From Dolichospermum sp. DET69 (lineage in GTDB: Bacteria; Cyanobacteriota; Cyanobacteriia; Cyanobacteriales; Nostocaceae): DNA of 64,000 nucleotides. The stretch covers positions 3,389,501-3,453,500 of the forward strand of contig CP070233.1 in assembly GCA_017355425.1 (NCBI GenBank), read 5' to 3'. Below the pieces are notes generated by a model, which had not been told where the DNA came from, searched no databases, and was given only the letters and a program-made list of their open reading frames with translations. Below are positions 8,385 through 17,734 of this stretch, in pieces. A program made the translations under genes and the position numbers. Each line of letters starts with the position of its first letter. Position 1 is the first letter of the stretch.

Positions 8385-8490
8385 TACAGCGGTTTCCGCT
8401 CTTATGAGGTACATCTTAGCCCCCTCATCGCTTGCGGGGAGGGGGTTGGGGGTGGGGTTCTTGTACCTCATAACATCGGGAAGTGCTGTA
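8385..8490. repeat. 106-bp dispersed palindromic repeat (TACAGC-ends)
   Basis: The sequence runs from TACAGCGGTTTCCGCT to AAGTGCTGTA, with inner arms TTATGAGGTACA and TGTACCTCATAA around a C-rich then G-rich centre. An inverted copy lies at 34478-34584, and a third, invaded by other elements, lies near 43267-43800. It has MITE-like structure and no coding capacity. The rest of the gap between the ATPase and HIT genes (8295-8623) shows nothing else I can name. Confidence 0.75.
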
Positions 8491-8623
8491 ATAAAAGCGC
8501 TTCAGAAGATAGTATAAAGAACGGCTGTGGTTAAAAGATATGATTTGGGTGAGCAGGACTTCGACAGTCTCAGTCCCAGGATACCCACCCCACAATAGTT
8601 GTAGATTATTTTAGATGTGAAAA

Positions 8624-8980
<357 letters not shown>

Positions 8981-9141
8981 TTACTGACTCATCTGTTAAA
9001 GATTTTAAGCGAAAGCCTGGGAATTAATTCCCGGTCTAATCACAAAATTTGGCTTAAGCGGACTGAATTTGTGATTTTACTCATTGTTAATGCACCCAAA
9101 AATCTGCTTTGATATTGATAAGGTTTATTGATATATAAAAA

Positions 9142-10674
9142 ATGCTGGCTAGAGTTTGGAGTGCATCTATCATCGGAATTGACGCTGTAAAAGTGGGTGT
9201 AGAAGTTGATGTTTCCGGTGGTTTACCAGGAATTGTGATTTTGGGTTTACCAGATTCCGCTATTCAAGAATCTAAAGAACGGGTAAAAGCAACTTTGAAA
9301 AATGCGGGTTTTGCTTTTCCCATCCGGAAAATTGTCATTAACCTGACTCCCGCAGATTTGAGAAAGGAAGGCCCTGCTTTTGATTTACCGATTAGTGTGG
9401 GAATTTTAGCAGCTTCTGAACAAGTTAACGCCGATTTATTAGGAGATTTTTTATTTTTAGGTGAAGTTTCTTTAGATGGTAGTTTGCGTCCGGTTGCTGG
9501 TGTTTTACCTATTGCTGCAACTGCAAAACAAATGGGAATTACTGGTTTAGTTGTTCCTGTTGATAATGCCCAAGAAGCGGCTGTTGTCGAAGGATTGACG
9601 GTTTATGGTTGCAAAGATATTGCTAATGTAGTGGACTTATTAAATAATCCTAAAAAATACCAACCTGTCCAGTTAAATAAAACAGTAGAAACTCCCACAG
9701 AAACATCTTTGAATTTAGCAGATTTGCAAGATGTTAAAGGACAAGCGCACGCCCGTAGAGCTTTAGAAATTGCGGCTGCGGGTGGACATAATTTGATTTT
9801 TGTGGGACCACCGGGAAGCGGAAAAACGATGTTAGCAAGGCGATTATCGGGAATTTTACCACCTTTAAGTTTTTCTGAATCTTTGGAAGTGACACGCATT
9901 CATTCTGTGGCTGGATTGTTGAAAAATCGCGGTTCTTTAGTGCGCGATCGCCCTTTTCGCAGTCCGCACCATTCCGCATCTGGTCCATCCTTAGTTGGTG
10001 GTGGCACTTTTCCCCGTCCTGGTGAAATTTCATTATCCCATAGAGGTGTACTTTTTCTCGATGAATTAACAGAGTTTAAAAGAGATGTTTTAGAGTTTCT
10101 GCGTCAACCTTTGGAAGATGGTTTTGTGACAATTTCTCGAACTAAACAATCTGTCACTTTTCCGGCACAATTTACATTAGTAGCCAGTACAAATCCCTGT
10201 CCTTGCGGTTATTATGGTGATACAATTCAAGGATGTACCTGTTCACCTCGACAACGGGAACAATATTGGGCAAAATTGTCTGGACCGTTAATGGATAGAA
10301 TTGATTTGCAAGTAGCAGTCAATCGTTTGAAACCAGAAGAAATTACCCAACAACCCACGGGAGAACCATCGAAATCTGTAGCCCAAAGAGTCGAAAAAGC
10401 CAGAGAAAAGGCAGTGATTCGGTTTGAAAAAGAAGAAAATTTACAATGTAATGCCCAAATGCAAAGTCGTCATCTTCAGAAATGGTGTAAATTAGATGAT
10501 GCTAGTCGGAATTTATTAGAAGCTGCTATTAGGAAATTAGGATTATCTGCAAGAGCAAGCGATCGCATTCTCAAAGTATCACGAACTATAGCAGATTTAG
10601 CAGCAGATGAAAATCTCAACCCCCAGCACGTAGCCGAAGCCATTCAATATCGGACAATTGATAGAATGCAGTAA
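9142..10674 (+). CDS. YifB/ComM-family Mg-chelatase-like AAA ATPase
   Basis: The 510-residue protein has an N-terminal Lon-protease-like/ChlI domain (about 1-170, with VDVSGGLPGIVILGLPD), followed by an AAA+ core: Walker A GPPGSGKTM near residue 218, RSPHHSASG, Walker B GVLFLDELTEF, and a CPCGYYGD cysteine segment. It ends with a Mg-chelatase C-terminal domain (SARASDRILKVSRTIADL). The ComM relative is a hexameric helicase that promotes branch migration during transformation; comF nearby fits a natural-competence theme. The stop codon lies inside a perfect hairpin shared with the convergent gene. Confidence 0.93.
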   Translation: MLARVWSASIIGIDAVKVGVEVDVSGGLPGIVILGLPDSAIQESKERVKATLKNAGFAFPIRKIVINLTPADLRKEGPAFDLPISVGILAASEQVNADLLGDFLFLGEVSLDGSLRPVAGVLPIAATAKQMGITGLVVPVDNAQEAAVVEGLTVYGCKDIANVVDLLNNPKKYQPVQLNKTVETPTETSLNLADLQDVKGQAHARRALEIAAAGGHNLIFVGPPGSGKTMLARRLSGILPPLSFSESLEVTRIHSVAGLLKNRGSLVRDRPFRSPHHSASGPSLVGGGTFPRPGEISLSHRGVLFLDELTEFKRDVLEFLRQPLEDGFVTISRTKQSVTFPAQFTLVASTNPCPCGYYGDTIQGCTCSPRQREQYWAKLSGPLMDRIDLQVAVNRLKPEEITQQPTGEPSKSVAQRVEKAREKAVIRFEKEENLQCNAQMQSRHLQKWCKLDDASRNLLEAAIRKLGLSARASDRILKVSRTIADLAADENLNPQHVAEAIQYRTIDRMQ

Positions 10675-10702
10675 TGTAGAAATATAGAACATTTCTACAT
10701 TA
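10672..10702. terminator. Bidirectional hairpin terminator between convergent genes
   Basis: A perfect 12-bp stem (TAATGTAGAAAT at 10672-10683 and ATTTCTACATTA at 10691-10702) encloses a 7-base loop. It includes the stop codon of the yifB-like gene and ends 8 bases before the 3' end of the Uma2-like gene. A/T runs flank both sides, so it can serve transcripts from either direction. Confidence 0.65.
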
Positions 10703-10709
10703 TTGATAT

Positions 10710-11504
10710 CTAATTAATAGGCAAATTATTGGGGTCAATTCCCTGCGATTGCAAATAAGCTATTAGCCGTTCTTTTTCCTGACGTTCCTGTTCAGCCCGT
10801 TGACGTTCCTGTTCAGCCCGTTGACGTTCCTGTTCAGCCAGTTGGCGTTCCTGTTCAATTTTTTCCACAGCCCAAGGTAACAAATTACCTGTTTGATCCC
10901 ACCACCGCAACCAATAGCCAGTGCGTCCTTCCTTTGCGCCTCGCCAAGTTCCTAAAAATAGTCCCATTGTCTCAATCCAATGATGACCATTCTCATCTGG
11001 TTGCTTTAATTCATAACGGCCATTTTCCAGTTGATAATATTCTAATAAACCCCCATCTGGCTCAAAAATAATGTAAATAGCAACTTGTAAAATTTGTTCA
11101 TAAAAAAACCATTTTCCTGGCGGATAAATACGTTTAACAGAATATTCTCCCCCGTCTTTATCTGATAAAAACTCCATCACTAAAGCTGGGACATCCCCTT
11201 CTAAATTGGGTGTATAGCTTTTTCTTTCTGGTAATATCTCCTTAACAGAAGGTACATATACCCAATCTGGTGCTTTAGCCACAAATTGCTCATTTAATGT
11301 GGCACATAGCCCAAAATTGGCAGTAATTAACATCTGTGGTTGAATGAATCCACTGAGTTCTAAACTTTCCCGCAAAGCCCCCGCTAATAGTGGCTGTCCT
11401 GTATTTTCCACTGGTTCATCCTCTAACTGAAAATCATCGGGTAAGGCTTCCCAGGAGATGACCAGTCTAGTCTGTGATTTGGTTTCACTGAGTAGGGTTG
11501 CCAT
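10710..11504 (-). CDS. Uma2/DUF820-family putative endonuclease
   Basis: A 264-residue member of the large cyanobacterial DUF820 (Uma2) family, a PD-(D/E)XK-like fold. The core includes LCATLNEQFVAKAPDWVYVPSV, VPALVMEFLSDKDGGEYSVKR and the wVFYEQ/YIIFEPDGG region. Near the C-terminus, heptad copies of QERQRAE (DNA repeats at about 10775-10845) form a short coiled coil before the usual tail. Biological function in this family is unproven. The ATG at 11504 (MATLLSETK) is preferred over 11513. Confidence 0.85.
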   Translation of the reverse strand: MATLLSETKSQTRLVISWEALPDDFQLEDEPVENTGQPLLAGALRESLELSGFIQPQMLITANFGLCATLNEQFVAKAPDWVYVPSVKEILPERKSYTPNLEGDVPALVMEFLSDKDGGEYSVKRIYPPGKWFFYEQILQVAIYIIFEPDGGLLEYYQLENGRYELKQPDENGHHWIETMGLFLGTWRGAKEGRTGYWLRWWDQTGNLLPWAVEKIEQERQLAEQERQRAEQERQRAEQERQEKERLIAYLQSQGIDPNNLPIN

Positions 11505-11627
11505 AAACGCCACCTTTAGTTGATTTATTTTTATTGTATCTTATCTACTAAATCAGACGTGAACATCTTTTTTTCCTCATACCTCTGTACCTTTGCGTCT
11601 CTGCGTGAAAAAAGATCATACTTTAAC

Positions 11628-12722
11628 CTAATCTAAAAACTCTCCCAAATTTGGCACATTTACCCAACATCCTGTTTGATGAGATTCATGGGATAAATCC
11701 ATTAATAATTGGGAATAAACCCCTTCTCGCAAAGAAGGTATAGTTTGCTGATTATTCGTAATTCCTTTTACCCATTCATCAACAACTCTTAAAAAAGCAC
11801 AAATTCGCCCATCCTGATAATGTTGCGGAAAAATAAATTGTTGGGGAACTGCTATTTCTTTTAAAGATTCTCCACTTTGAGAACCCCAAATCTGAAAACC
11901 ATGAATATAGTCTTTTTGATTCTTACTACCTAATATTAATGTCCCCTTATCTCCATAAACTTCTATCCAATGAGTTCTTTCTGCATGAACAACCGCACTA
12001 ATAGAAACTTGACAAGGTATACCATTTACCAATTCCAGAGATAATAAACAAGTATCATCAGTATCAACTGTTTGCAATTCTCCAGTTATGGGATTAACTC
12101 TTTCAGGAATAGCAGTAATTAAATGAGCGTTTAATTTCTTAACTTCTCCAAATAACCAATGAATATAATCAAAAGCATGAGAACCTAAAGAACCTAAAGC
12201 ACCACCACCTTTTTCTTGACTGGAATACCAATTCCAAGGACGAGATTTATCAGCGCGAGAAGAACCCAACCAATCAATTTTAATTAATCTAATATTTCCT
12301 ACATAATTTTCAGCCAGAAGTTGCGCGAAAAATTGCCATTCTGGGACAAACCGAAATTCAAAATCTACAGTTGTAATTACATTTTTATCTTTTGCTAACT
12401 GATATAATTCTTTAGCTGCATCTACATTTAAAGTTATGGGTTTTTCTAATAAGAGATGTTTACCAGCTTGCAAAACCTGTTTAGCCATTTCATAGTGCAA
12501 AAATGGCGGTGTGGAAATACTTACAGCTTCAACTGTGGGTAAAGCCAGAATTTCTGTTAAATTTTCCCCAGCATAGGGAATATTATGATTTGCCGCAATA
12601 GTTTTTGCTTTATGAATATCTCGATGATAAATAGCGACAAGCTTAGTTTGATGATGTGCTTGAAATGCGGGAATATGAACTTTTTGACCAAATCCCGTTC
12701 CAACAACTGCTACCCCAATCAT
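11628..12722 (-). CDS. Gfo/Idh/MocA-family oxidoreductase
   Basis: An NAD(P)-dependent oxidoreductase of 364 residues. The N-terminal Rossmann fold starts VAVVGTGFGQKVHIPAF (3-19); the conserved EKPITLNVDAAKEL (about 94-107) is the family's catalytic-lysine region; the C-terminal substrate domain contains GGGALGSLGSHAFDYIHWLFGE with the usual Gly-rich turn and His. The substrate, probably a sugar or sugar nucleotide derivative, cannot be predicted. It appears to be transcribed alone. Confidence 0.92.
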   Translation of the reverse strand: MIGVAVVGTGFGQKVHIPAFQAHHQTKLVAIYHRDIHKAKTIAANHNIPYAGENLTEILALPTVEAVSISTPPFLHYEMAKQVLQAGKHLLLEKPITLNVDAAKELYQLAKDKNVITTVDFEFRFVPEWQFFAQLLAENYVGNIRLIKIDWLGSSRADKSRPWNWYSSQEKGGGALGSLGSHAFDYIHWLFGEVKKLNAHLITAIPERVNPITGELQTVDTDDTCLLSLELVNGIPCQVSISAVVHAERTHWIEVYGDKGTLILGSKNQKDYIHGFQIWGSQSGESLKEIAVPQQFIFPQHYQDGRICAFLRVVDEWVKGITNNQQTIPSLREGVYSQLLMDLSHESHQTGCWVNVPNLGEFLD

Positions 12723-12846
12723 GTTTAGTTTTTGCTAAATTTACTTAATAATAATTGTACCGATTAATTGACTTTTTAGAAAGTTAATGGCGAAACTTAT
12801 TAATAGACATCTTATAAAACTTAAATGTGCATTTCATATAACCTTT

Positions 12847-12874
12847 GTAGAGACGTTCCATGGAACGTCTCTAC
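12847..12874. repeat. Perfect 28-bp palindrome
   Basis: GTAGAGACGTTCCA (12847-12860) is followed directly by its exact reverse complement (12861-12874). Palindromes of this sort are dispersed repeats in Nostocales genomes. It lies in the gap between murA and the Gfo/Idh gene and could also act as a terminator hairpin for murA, although no T-run follows in that direction. Confidence 0.7.
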
Positions 12875-12928
12875 TTTAATAGATGAAAATAATCGCCATT
12901 AAGTTAACAAAGCCAAAATCCTCTAATC

Positions 12929-14308
12929 TTAGATAGAAACTGAGGCTGGAGGATTAGTGTTATTAGCAAGCAAATCTACATCTTTTGATGCTTCACTTAC
13001 ACGAATAATTTTTGCTCCTAGTTGCTGTAACTTCATGTCAAGGCGATCATAGCCCCGATCTAAATGTTGCAATCCTTTAACAGTGGTTGTTCCAGTCGCT
13101 GCTAATCCTGCTATGACTAAAGCAGCAGAAGCTCTTAAGTCTGTGCCTATAACTGGTGCGCCCGATAGCATTGGCACTCCTCGGACAAAAGCAGTATTAC
13201 CTTTGACACGGATATCTGCGCCTAAGCGATTCAACTCAGCAGCATGACGTAAGCGATTTTCAAAGACCGATTCATTAATGATACTGTCACCTTCAGCGAC
13301 AGTTAGTAAAGCCATGAAAGGTGCTTGCATATCCGTGGGAAACCCAGGATGGGGCAAGGTATCAATATTTATAGCCTTGAGAGTTTTCGCTGGCAAAATG
13401 CGTAAACAGTCTTGTGCTTCTTCAATGATTGATACACCAATCTCCTGTAACTTAGCAATAACAGGGATTAAATGATCTGGGACAACAGGAGATAGAAGTA
13501 TTTCAGAACGAGTAATTGCACCAGCGATTAACAAAGTTCCTGCTTCAATACGATCAGGAATGATAGTATAATCAGTTGAGTGTAATTTAGGAACACCAAC
13601 TATAGTAATTGTACTTGTTCCTGCACCTTGAATTTTTGCTCCCATAGAGTTACAGAAGTTAGCTAAATCTATTACTTCTGGTTCTCTGGCAGCATTATCA
13701 ATGATAGTTTCTCCATCTGCTAGGGTAGCAGCCATCATCAAGGTTTCTGTCGCACCGACACTGGGAGTATCTAAGTAGATTTTTGCGCCGCTTAACCTAC
13801 CATTATTTCCGGGAACATGAGCATTGCAAATACCATGTTCAATTTGCACCTCTGCCCCCATTGATTGCAGTCCCCTGACGTGCAAATCTACCGGTCTAGC
13901 TCCAATAGCACAACCCCCTGGTAAGGGCATTTGTGCTACTCCTAGTCGGGCTAAAATTGGACCAATGGCAAAGAAACTGGCTCGCAGTTGGGTAACTAGT
14001 TCATAGGGAGCTTTAGATGTGGTAATTTCCCGCGCATCAACATCTAAAATGTCCCCTTCTCTATTTAAACGTAACCCTAAAGCTGATAGAACTTGTCCCA
14101 TCCGATTTACGTCCGCTAATAAGGGAACGTTACGAATCCGACAATCACCGGAACAGAGGAATGTTCCAGCCATGATTACCAGTGCGGAATTCTTAGCTCC
14201 GCTAATTTTTACATGACCGCTCAAAGGATGCCCACCAGAGATTTGCAAGACTGCGGAGTCTGCTTCTAGTGAAGACTTGGCATCTGGTAAGCTGCTAGAA
14301 GAATTAAT
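12929..14308 (-). CDS. murA: UDP-N-acetylglucosamine 1-carboxyvinyltransferase, apparent ATT start
   Basis: MurA transfers enolpyruvate to UDP-GlcNAc, the first committed step of peptidoglycan synthesis. The motifs are clear: [18 protein letters not shown] with the active Lys/Asn, [14 protein letters not shown] with the catalytic Cys, [12 protein letters not shown] and [12 protein letters not shown]. The first canonical start is a TTG at 14248 (L-QISGGHPL), which has no Shine-Dalgarno. The frame continues upstream through [20 protein letters not shown], which resembles the N-terminal extension of cyanobacterial MurA, to an ATT at 14308. A perfect GGAGG sits at 14320-14316, 7 bases before it. 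No ATG, GTG or TTG occurs between the upstream stop and 14308. The 459-residue form is therefore my preferred model. Confidence 0.9.
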   Translation of the reverse strand: MNSSSSLPDAKSSLEADSAVLQISGGHPLSGHVKISGAKNSALVIMAGTFLCSGDCRIRNVPLLADVNRMGQVLSALGLRLNREGDILDVDAREITTSKAPYELVTQLRASFFAIGPILARLGVAQMPLPGGCAIGARPVDLHVRGLQSMGAEVQIEHGICNAHVPGNNGRLSGAKIYLDTPSVGATETLMMAATLADGETIIDNAAREPEVIDLANFCNSMGAKIQGAGTSTITIVGVPKLHSTDYTIIPDRIEAGTLLIAGAITRSEILLSPVVPDHLIPVIAKLQEIGVSIIEEAQDCLRILPAKTLKAINIDTLPHPGFPTDMQAPFMALLTVAEGDSIINESVFENRLRHAAELNRLGADIRVKGNTAFVRGVPMLSGAPVIGTDLRASAALVIAGLAATGTTTVKGLQHLDRGYDRLDMKLQQLGAKIIRVSEASKDVDLLANNTNPPASVSI

Positions 14309-14315
14309 AAGCCTA

Positions 14316-14320
14316 CCTCC
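14316..14320 (-). promoter_or_regulatory. Shine-Dalgarno GGAGG deciding the murA start
   Basis: On the minus strand GGAGG is followed by 7 bases (TAGGCTT) and then ATT. This ideal spacing, with no such site before the TTG at 14248, supports initiation at the non-canonical ATT codon. Confidence 0.6.
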
Positions 14321-14591
14321 AAAAGTAAGTAATTATAAAGGCTTGATGTTGGTTTTGATTCTCTGTTGATCATCATCTAGCTAAAAGCAAAGAAGATTTT
14401 CCTCTAAGTTGTCAAATGCCATAAAGTCGTTAGATTCTATCATGCCGGATGTCGGCTTGATTGGAAAAATGGAGCTTGTCCAGAGATGAGCAAAATTTTA
14501 AAATTGCCCTACATCTATTGTGGCAAATTTTTTCTTGACAAATAAAAATGATTAGGCCATAATGATAAACTGTAAATAAGATTCAATTCCA

Positions 14592-14675
14592 GCGGAACTG
14601 GCGGAATTGGCAGACGCGCTAGATTCAGATTCTAGTGCCTTCACGGGCTTCCGGGTTCAAGTCCCGGGTTCCGCA
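14592..14675 (+). tRNA. tRNA-Leu (CAG anticodon)
   Basis: The acceptor arm GCGGAAC pairs with GTTCCGC at 14668-14674, with A as discriminator base. The D-arm is GGCGGAATTGGCAGACGC-like. The anticodon stem CTAGA/TCTAG encloses loop TTCAGAT, giving anticodon CAG. A long class-II variable arm (GTGCCTTCACGGGCTT) and T-arm GGGTTCAAGTCCC follow. It is 84 nt without encoded CCA, normal for leucine tRNA. Confidence 0.96.
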
Positions 14676-14730
14676 TCTCAATATATCAATTTTGGATTGA
14701 TCTCAAATCCGAAATTTAAAATCTAAGATT

Positions 14731-15534
14731 GTGTTAACAAGTTTACAAAATTCTCTAGTTAAACAAATCCGCAAGTTGCACTCCACCAAGGAGAGAAATA
14801 AGCAACAGCTATTTTTATTGGAAGGAACGCATTTGCTTGAAGAAGCTTGTACGGTTGCCTATCCCTTAGATGCGGTATGCTGTACTCTTCAATGGCATGA
14901 GGCACATCCCCAATTATGGGAAGTTATTTGTAGTCAGTGCTATCGCGTTGAAATTGTCAGTCCAGAAGTTTTAGCGGCAATGGCTACAACTGTCAATCCT
15001 GATGGTATAGTAGCAATAGCAAAGCGAGACCTAGGAATCGTTCAACCAGAGGCACAACCAAGACAAATTCCCTTTACTGGTTTAGTTCTGGCTTTAGAAA
15101 CTGTCCAAGATCCTGGTAACTTAGGAACTATGATTCGCACAGCCGCAGCAGCAGGTGCATCAGGTTTGTGGTTAAGTGAAGATAGTGTAGATTTAGATAA
15201 TCCCAAGGTTTTACGAGCTTCTGCGGGGCAATGGTTTCGCTTAAATATGGCTGTCAGTGAGGATTTGAGAGCTACAGTTCGCCAAAGTCAGCAAGCAGGA
15301 ATGCAGGTAGTAGCCACATTACCTACAGCCGATTTAACTTATTGGCAGGTAGATTGGCGTAAACCTAGTTTAATATTATTGGGTAACGAAGGGGCAGGAT
15401 TATCAGCGGATTTAGCCGCGTTGGCAGATATCCAGGTAAAAATTCCTGTGAGTCCTGGGGTAGAATCATTAAATGTGGGAATCACTGCGGCTTTAATGTT
15501 ATATGAAGCCCAAAGACAAAGAACTTCCCATTAA
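14731..15534 (+). CDS. TrmH/SpoU-family RNA 2'-O-methyltransferase
   Basis: A SPOUT methyltransferase of 267 residues. The N-terminal substrate-binding part has SLVKQIRKLHSTKERNK and LFLLEGTHLLEEA. The catalytic domain has the three knot motifs: motif 1 ALETVQDPGNLGTMIRTAAA (about 116-135), motif 2 ILLGNEGAGLS and motif 3 IPVSPGVESLNVGITAALML. The RNA substrate (rRNA or tRNA) cannot be decided from sequence. The GTG at 14731 follows the tRNA-Leu gene by 55 bases. Confidence 0.93.
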   Translation: MLTSLQNSLVKQIRKLHSTKERNKQQLFLLEGTHLLEEACTVAYPLDAVCCTLQWHEAHPQLWEVICSQCYRVEIVSPEVLAAMATTVNPDGIVAIAKRDLGIVQPEAQPRQIPFTGLVLALETVQDPGNLGTMIRTAAAAGASGLWLSEDSVDLDNPKVLRASAGQWFRLNMAVSEDLRATVRQSQQAGMQVVATLPTADLTYWQVDWRKPSLILLGNEGAGLSADLAALADIQVKIPVSPGVESLNVGITAALMLYEAQRQRTSH

Positions 15535-15589
15535 TTAGTGAATTAATTCCTGCTTTTAGAGAACTCCATAAAAAACATAATCTAATAGA

Positions 15590-15618
15590 GTAGGGGTAAT
15601 TCATGAATTACCCCTACT
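15590..15618. repeat. Short palindrome, GTAGGGGTAATTC type
   Basis: GTAGGGGTAATTC and its reverse complement GAATTACCCCTAC meet around 15604, giving a near-perfect hairpin just downstream of the trmH-type gene. It may act as a terminator; it belongs to the dispersed G-rich palindromes seen elsewhere here (24799, 27948). Confidence 0.55.
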
Positions 15619-15766
15619 TTCACGGGGATAAGCTTTAGGGGAATGATATTAAAACAGGATCAATCATTCTATGGAGTTCTCTTAGTCAATATCAGAGATT
15701 TACTACCAACGATTCTTTAGCTATCAATTTTACCCATTAATAGGCCAAATTGCCTTTCTTCGTGGA

Positions 15767-16197
15767 CTTGACACTCTCAGGGAAGACAGCCACTGAGATT
15801 CTACTGACAGAATTAGATTAAGGGTTTAGCCTAATCTAATCTCGCTGCGACCGTCAAACGCCGCCTAGACGCTCAAAACAACCACCAATCAAGGTGTCGA
15901 AATTGCGCTTACTTTTATTGTTTTCAGTGTTTTTGTGAGTCCATCACTAAGCCAAGACGCGGTACGCTCTACAACCTGCCATTACTCGCTCTTTCTTGTC
16001 ATACTGCCGCTAGGACTTGAACCTAACCGTTGTTTCATAGGAGCCGGGATTTCTCCGTACTAGGATGTTTCAACACGTAGATGTTTATTGTTCTTACTCA
16101 CGATTTCATTCTAGCATACCACAGGGATTAAAATCCCTCGTGTCGCTTCCCTCTCACCGGCTTTAGCCACTGAGTTTCCCACTTACCGCGAGGTCTT
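15767..16197 (-). mobile_element. IS200/IS605-like non-autonomous element (PATE), possible omegaRNA remnant
   Basis: On the minus strand the left end is AAGACCTCGCGGTAAG followed by a hairpin (CTCA..GGCT/AGCC..TGAG), and the right end is a hairpin (CTCAG...CTGAG) followed by AGTGTCAAG at 15767. There are no terminal inverted repeats and no target duplication. Subterminal hairpins with asymmetrical ends are the mark of IS200/IS605 elements. Only 431 bp remain and no tnpA or tnpB frame is present. Three further pieces with the same right end lie at 39121, 43795 and 46636. Left ends at both complete copies follow TTCAT or TTTAT. Before the right end, several hundred bases could retain a TnpB guide-RNA scaffold; that is inference. 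Confidence 0.6.
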
Positions 16198-16779
16198 ATG
16201 AATAAATTAATGAAACAAGGATTAATTTGGCTAGGTGCAGCTACAATTACTTTTAGTTTAATGGCTTGCGATGCCTTCGGCGGGCGTAGCCATCGCCTGT
16301 TTACTCCTCAAGGTGATCTGGTTGAGCGGGTAAGTGATGGTGATACATTAGTATTAAAAAATGCTGATGGTAAAAAGTTCACGGTGCGGTTTGCTTGTAT
16401 TGATGCACCAGAAATACCGCATTCTCTCAAAGAAAAGAATAGTAGAATTACTAAAGATGTAAATCAGTTTGCTTGGGGTATGAAAGCAAAAATACGAATA
16501 GAGGAACTAATCAAACAAACAGACGGCCGTGTAAATTTAGATATTACAGATAGCGATCGCTATGGTAGAAAAATTGCAGAAGTGCGTTTAAAAGATGGCA
16601 CGTTTTTACAACAAGTTTTGGTAAAAGAGGGATTAGCTAAAGTATATCGTTCCTATTTAAGCAAATGCCCAAGTAAGGACATAGTGCAACAAGCCGAAGC
16701 GCAAGCGCAACAGCAAAAACTTGGGGTTTGGAATGATCGGAAATTTATTGATCCTTGGGATTATAGAAAAAGCATTTAA
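16198..16779 (+). CDS. Thermonuclease-family (SNase-like) lipoprotein
   Basis: A staphylococcal-nuclease-like protein of 193 residues with a lipoprotein signal (hydrophobic 8-20, lipobox LMAC with Cys24). The SNase catalytic set is present: SDGDTL (Asp), VRFACIDAPEIP (Arg, Asp, Glu) and DSDRYGRKIAEV (Arg). It should hydrolyse DNA or RNA outside the cytoplasmic membrane. Residues about 25-32 (DAFGGRSH) are encoded by a short dispersed palindrome at 16268-16296 inserted right after the lipobox. The ATG directly abuts the IS200/IS605-like element, whose end supplies GAGG four bases upstream; a second ATG lies at 16210. Confidence 0.88.
   Translation: MNKLMKQGLIWLGAATITFSLMACDAFGGRSHRLFTPQGDLVERVSDGDTLVLKNADGKKFTVRFACIDAPEIPHSLKEKNSRITKDVNQFAWGMKAKIRIEELIKQTDGRVNLDITDSDRYGRKIAEVRLKDGTFLQQVLVKEGLAKVYRSYLSKCPSKDIVQQAEAQAQQQKLGVWNDRKFIDPWDYRKSI
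16268..16296. repeat. 29-bp dispersed palindrome within a coding region
   Basis: GCGATGCC at the left and GGCTACGCCCGCC-type sequence at the right form the HIP-rich short palindrome common in Nostocales. It begins in the lipobox cysteine codon and is translated in frame as part of the nuclease lipoprotein. Similar cores (GCGAAGCGTGGCGTTAGCC) occur at about 2458-2477 and 23885-23910. Confidence 0.65.
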
Positions 16780-16780
16780 T

Positions 16781-17727
16781 TGTCTGAATCAGGATGCTCA
16801 CCGATTAAAGGATTTACAGGATGTTTTTTGATAATTTATGGTTTTATTCAATGATAGGGAATATATTTTTATTGTTCAAAAAATAAATCATTAACTATTC
16901 ACAGAAAATCTCTAAATTGCCATCCTGTACATCCTCAAATCCTGGATATCCTGATTCTGACTAATTTAATTGTCTGAATCAGGATGCTCACCGATTAAAG
17001 GATTTACAGGATGTTTTTTGATAAATTATGGTTTTATTAAATGAGAGAGAATATATTTTTATTGTTCAAAAAACAAATCATTAACTATTCACAGAAAATC
17101 TCTAAATTGCCATCCTGTACATCCTCAAATCCTGGATATCCTGATTCTGACTAATTTAATTGTCTGAATCAGGATGCCCAGGATTAAAGGATTAGCAGGA
17201 TGTTTTTTGATAATTTATGGTTTTATTCAATGATAGTGAATATATTTTTATTGTTCAAACAATCAAATCATTAACTATTCACGGAAAATCTCTAAATTGC
17301 CATCCTGTTAATCCTCAAATCCTGGATATCCTGATTCTGACTAATTTAATTGTCTGAATCAGGATGCTCACCGATTAAAGGATTTACAGGATGTTTTTTG
17401 ATAATTTATGGTTTTATTCAATGATAGGGAATATATTTTTATTGTTCAAAAAATAAATCATTAACTATTCACAGAAAATCTCTAAATTGCCATCCTGTTA
17501 ATCCTCAAATCCTGGATATCCTGATTCTGATTAATTTAATTGTCTGAATCAGGATGCTCACCGATTAAAGGATTTACAGGATGTTTTTTGATAACTTATG
17601 GTTTTATTGAATGATAGGGAATATATTTTTATTGTTCAAAAAATCAAATTATTAACTATTCACAGAAAATCTCTAAATCACAATCCTGTAAATCCTCAAA
17701 TCCTGGATATCCTGATTCTGACTAATT
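16781..17727. repeat. Five tandem ~190-bp palindromic repeats
   Basis: Copies begin at 16781, 16971, 17161, 17351 and 17541, an exact 190-bp period. Each unit starts TGTCTGAATCAGGATG and ends CCTGATTCTGACTAA. The first and last ~41 bases are inverted repeats of each other (GTCTGAATCAGGAT / ATCCTGATTCTGAC, then GGATTAACAGGATG / CATCCTGTTAATCC), so each unit can fold into one long hairpin or cruciform with an AT-rich centre. Unit-to-unit differences are few. No coding frame. Single copies lie at 18567, 20300, 20493 and 20683, with fragments at 19347 and 37700. Confidence 0.9.
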
Positions 17728-17734
17728 TAACAGC

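Noticed and set aside
15979-16060. Possible tRNA on the minus strand (a T-arm-like TTAGGTTCAAGTCCTAG)
   Set aside because: No acceptor, D or anticodon arms can be formed around it; it belongs to the IS200/IS605-like element.
16781-17727. Regular tandem repeats as a CRISPR array
   Set aside because: The whole 190-bp unit is repeated; there are no unique spacers between short direct repeats and no cas genes nearby.
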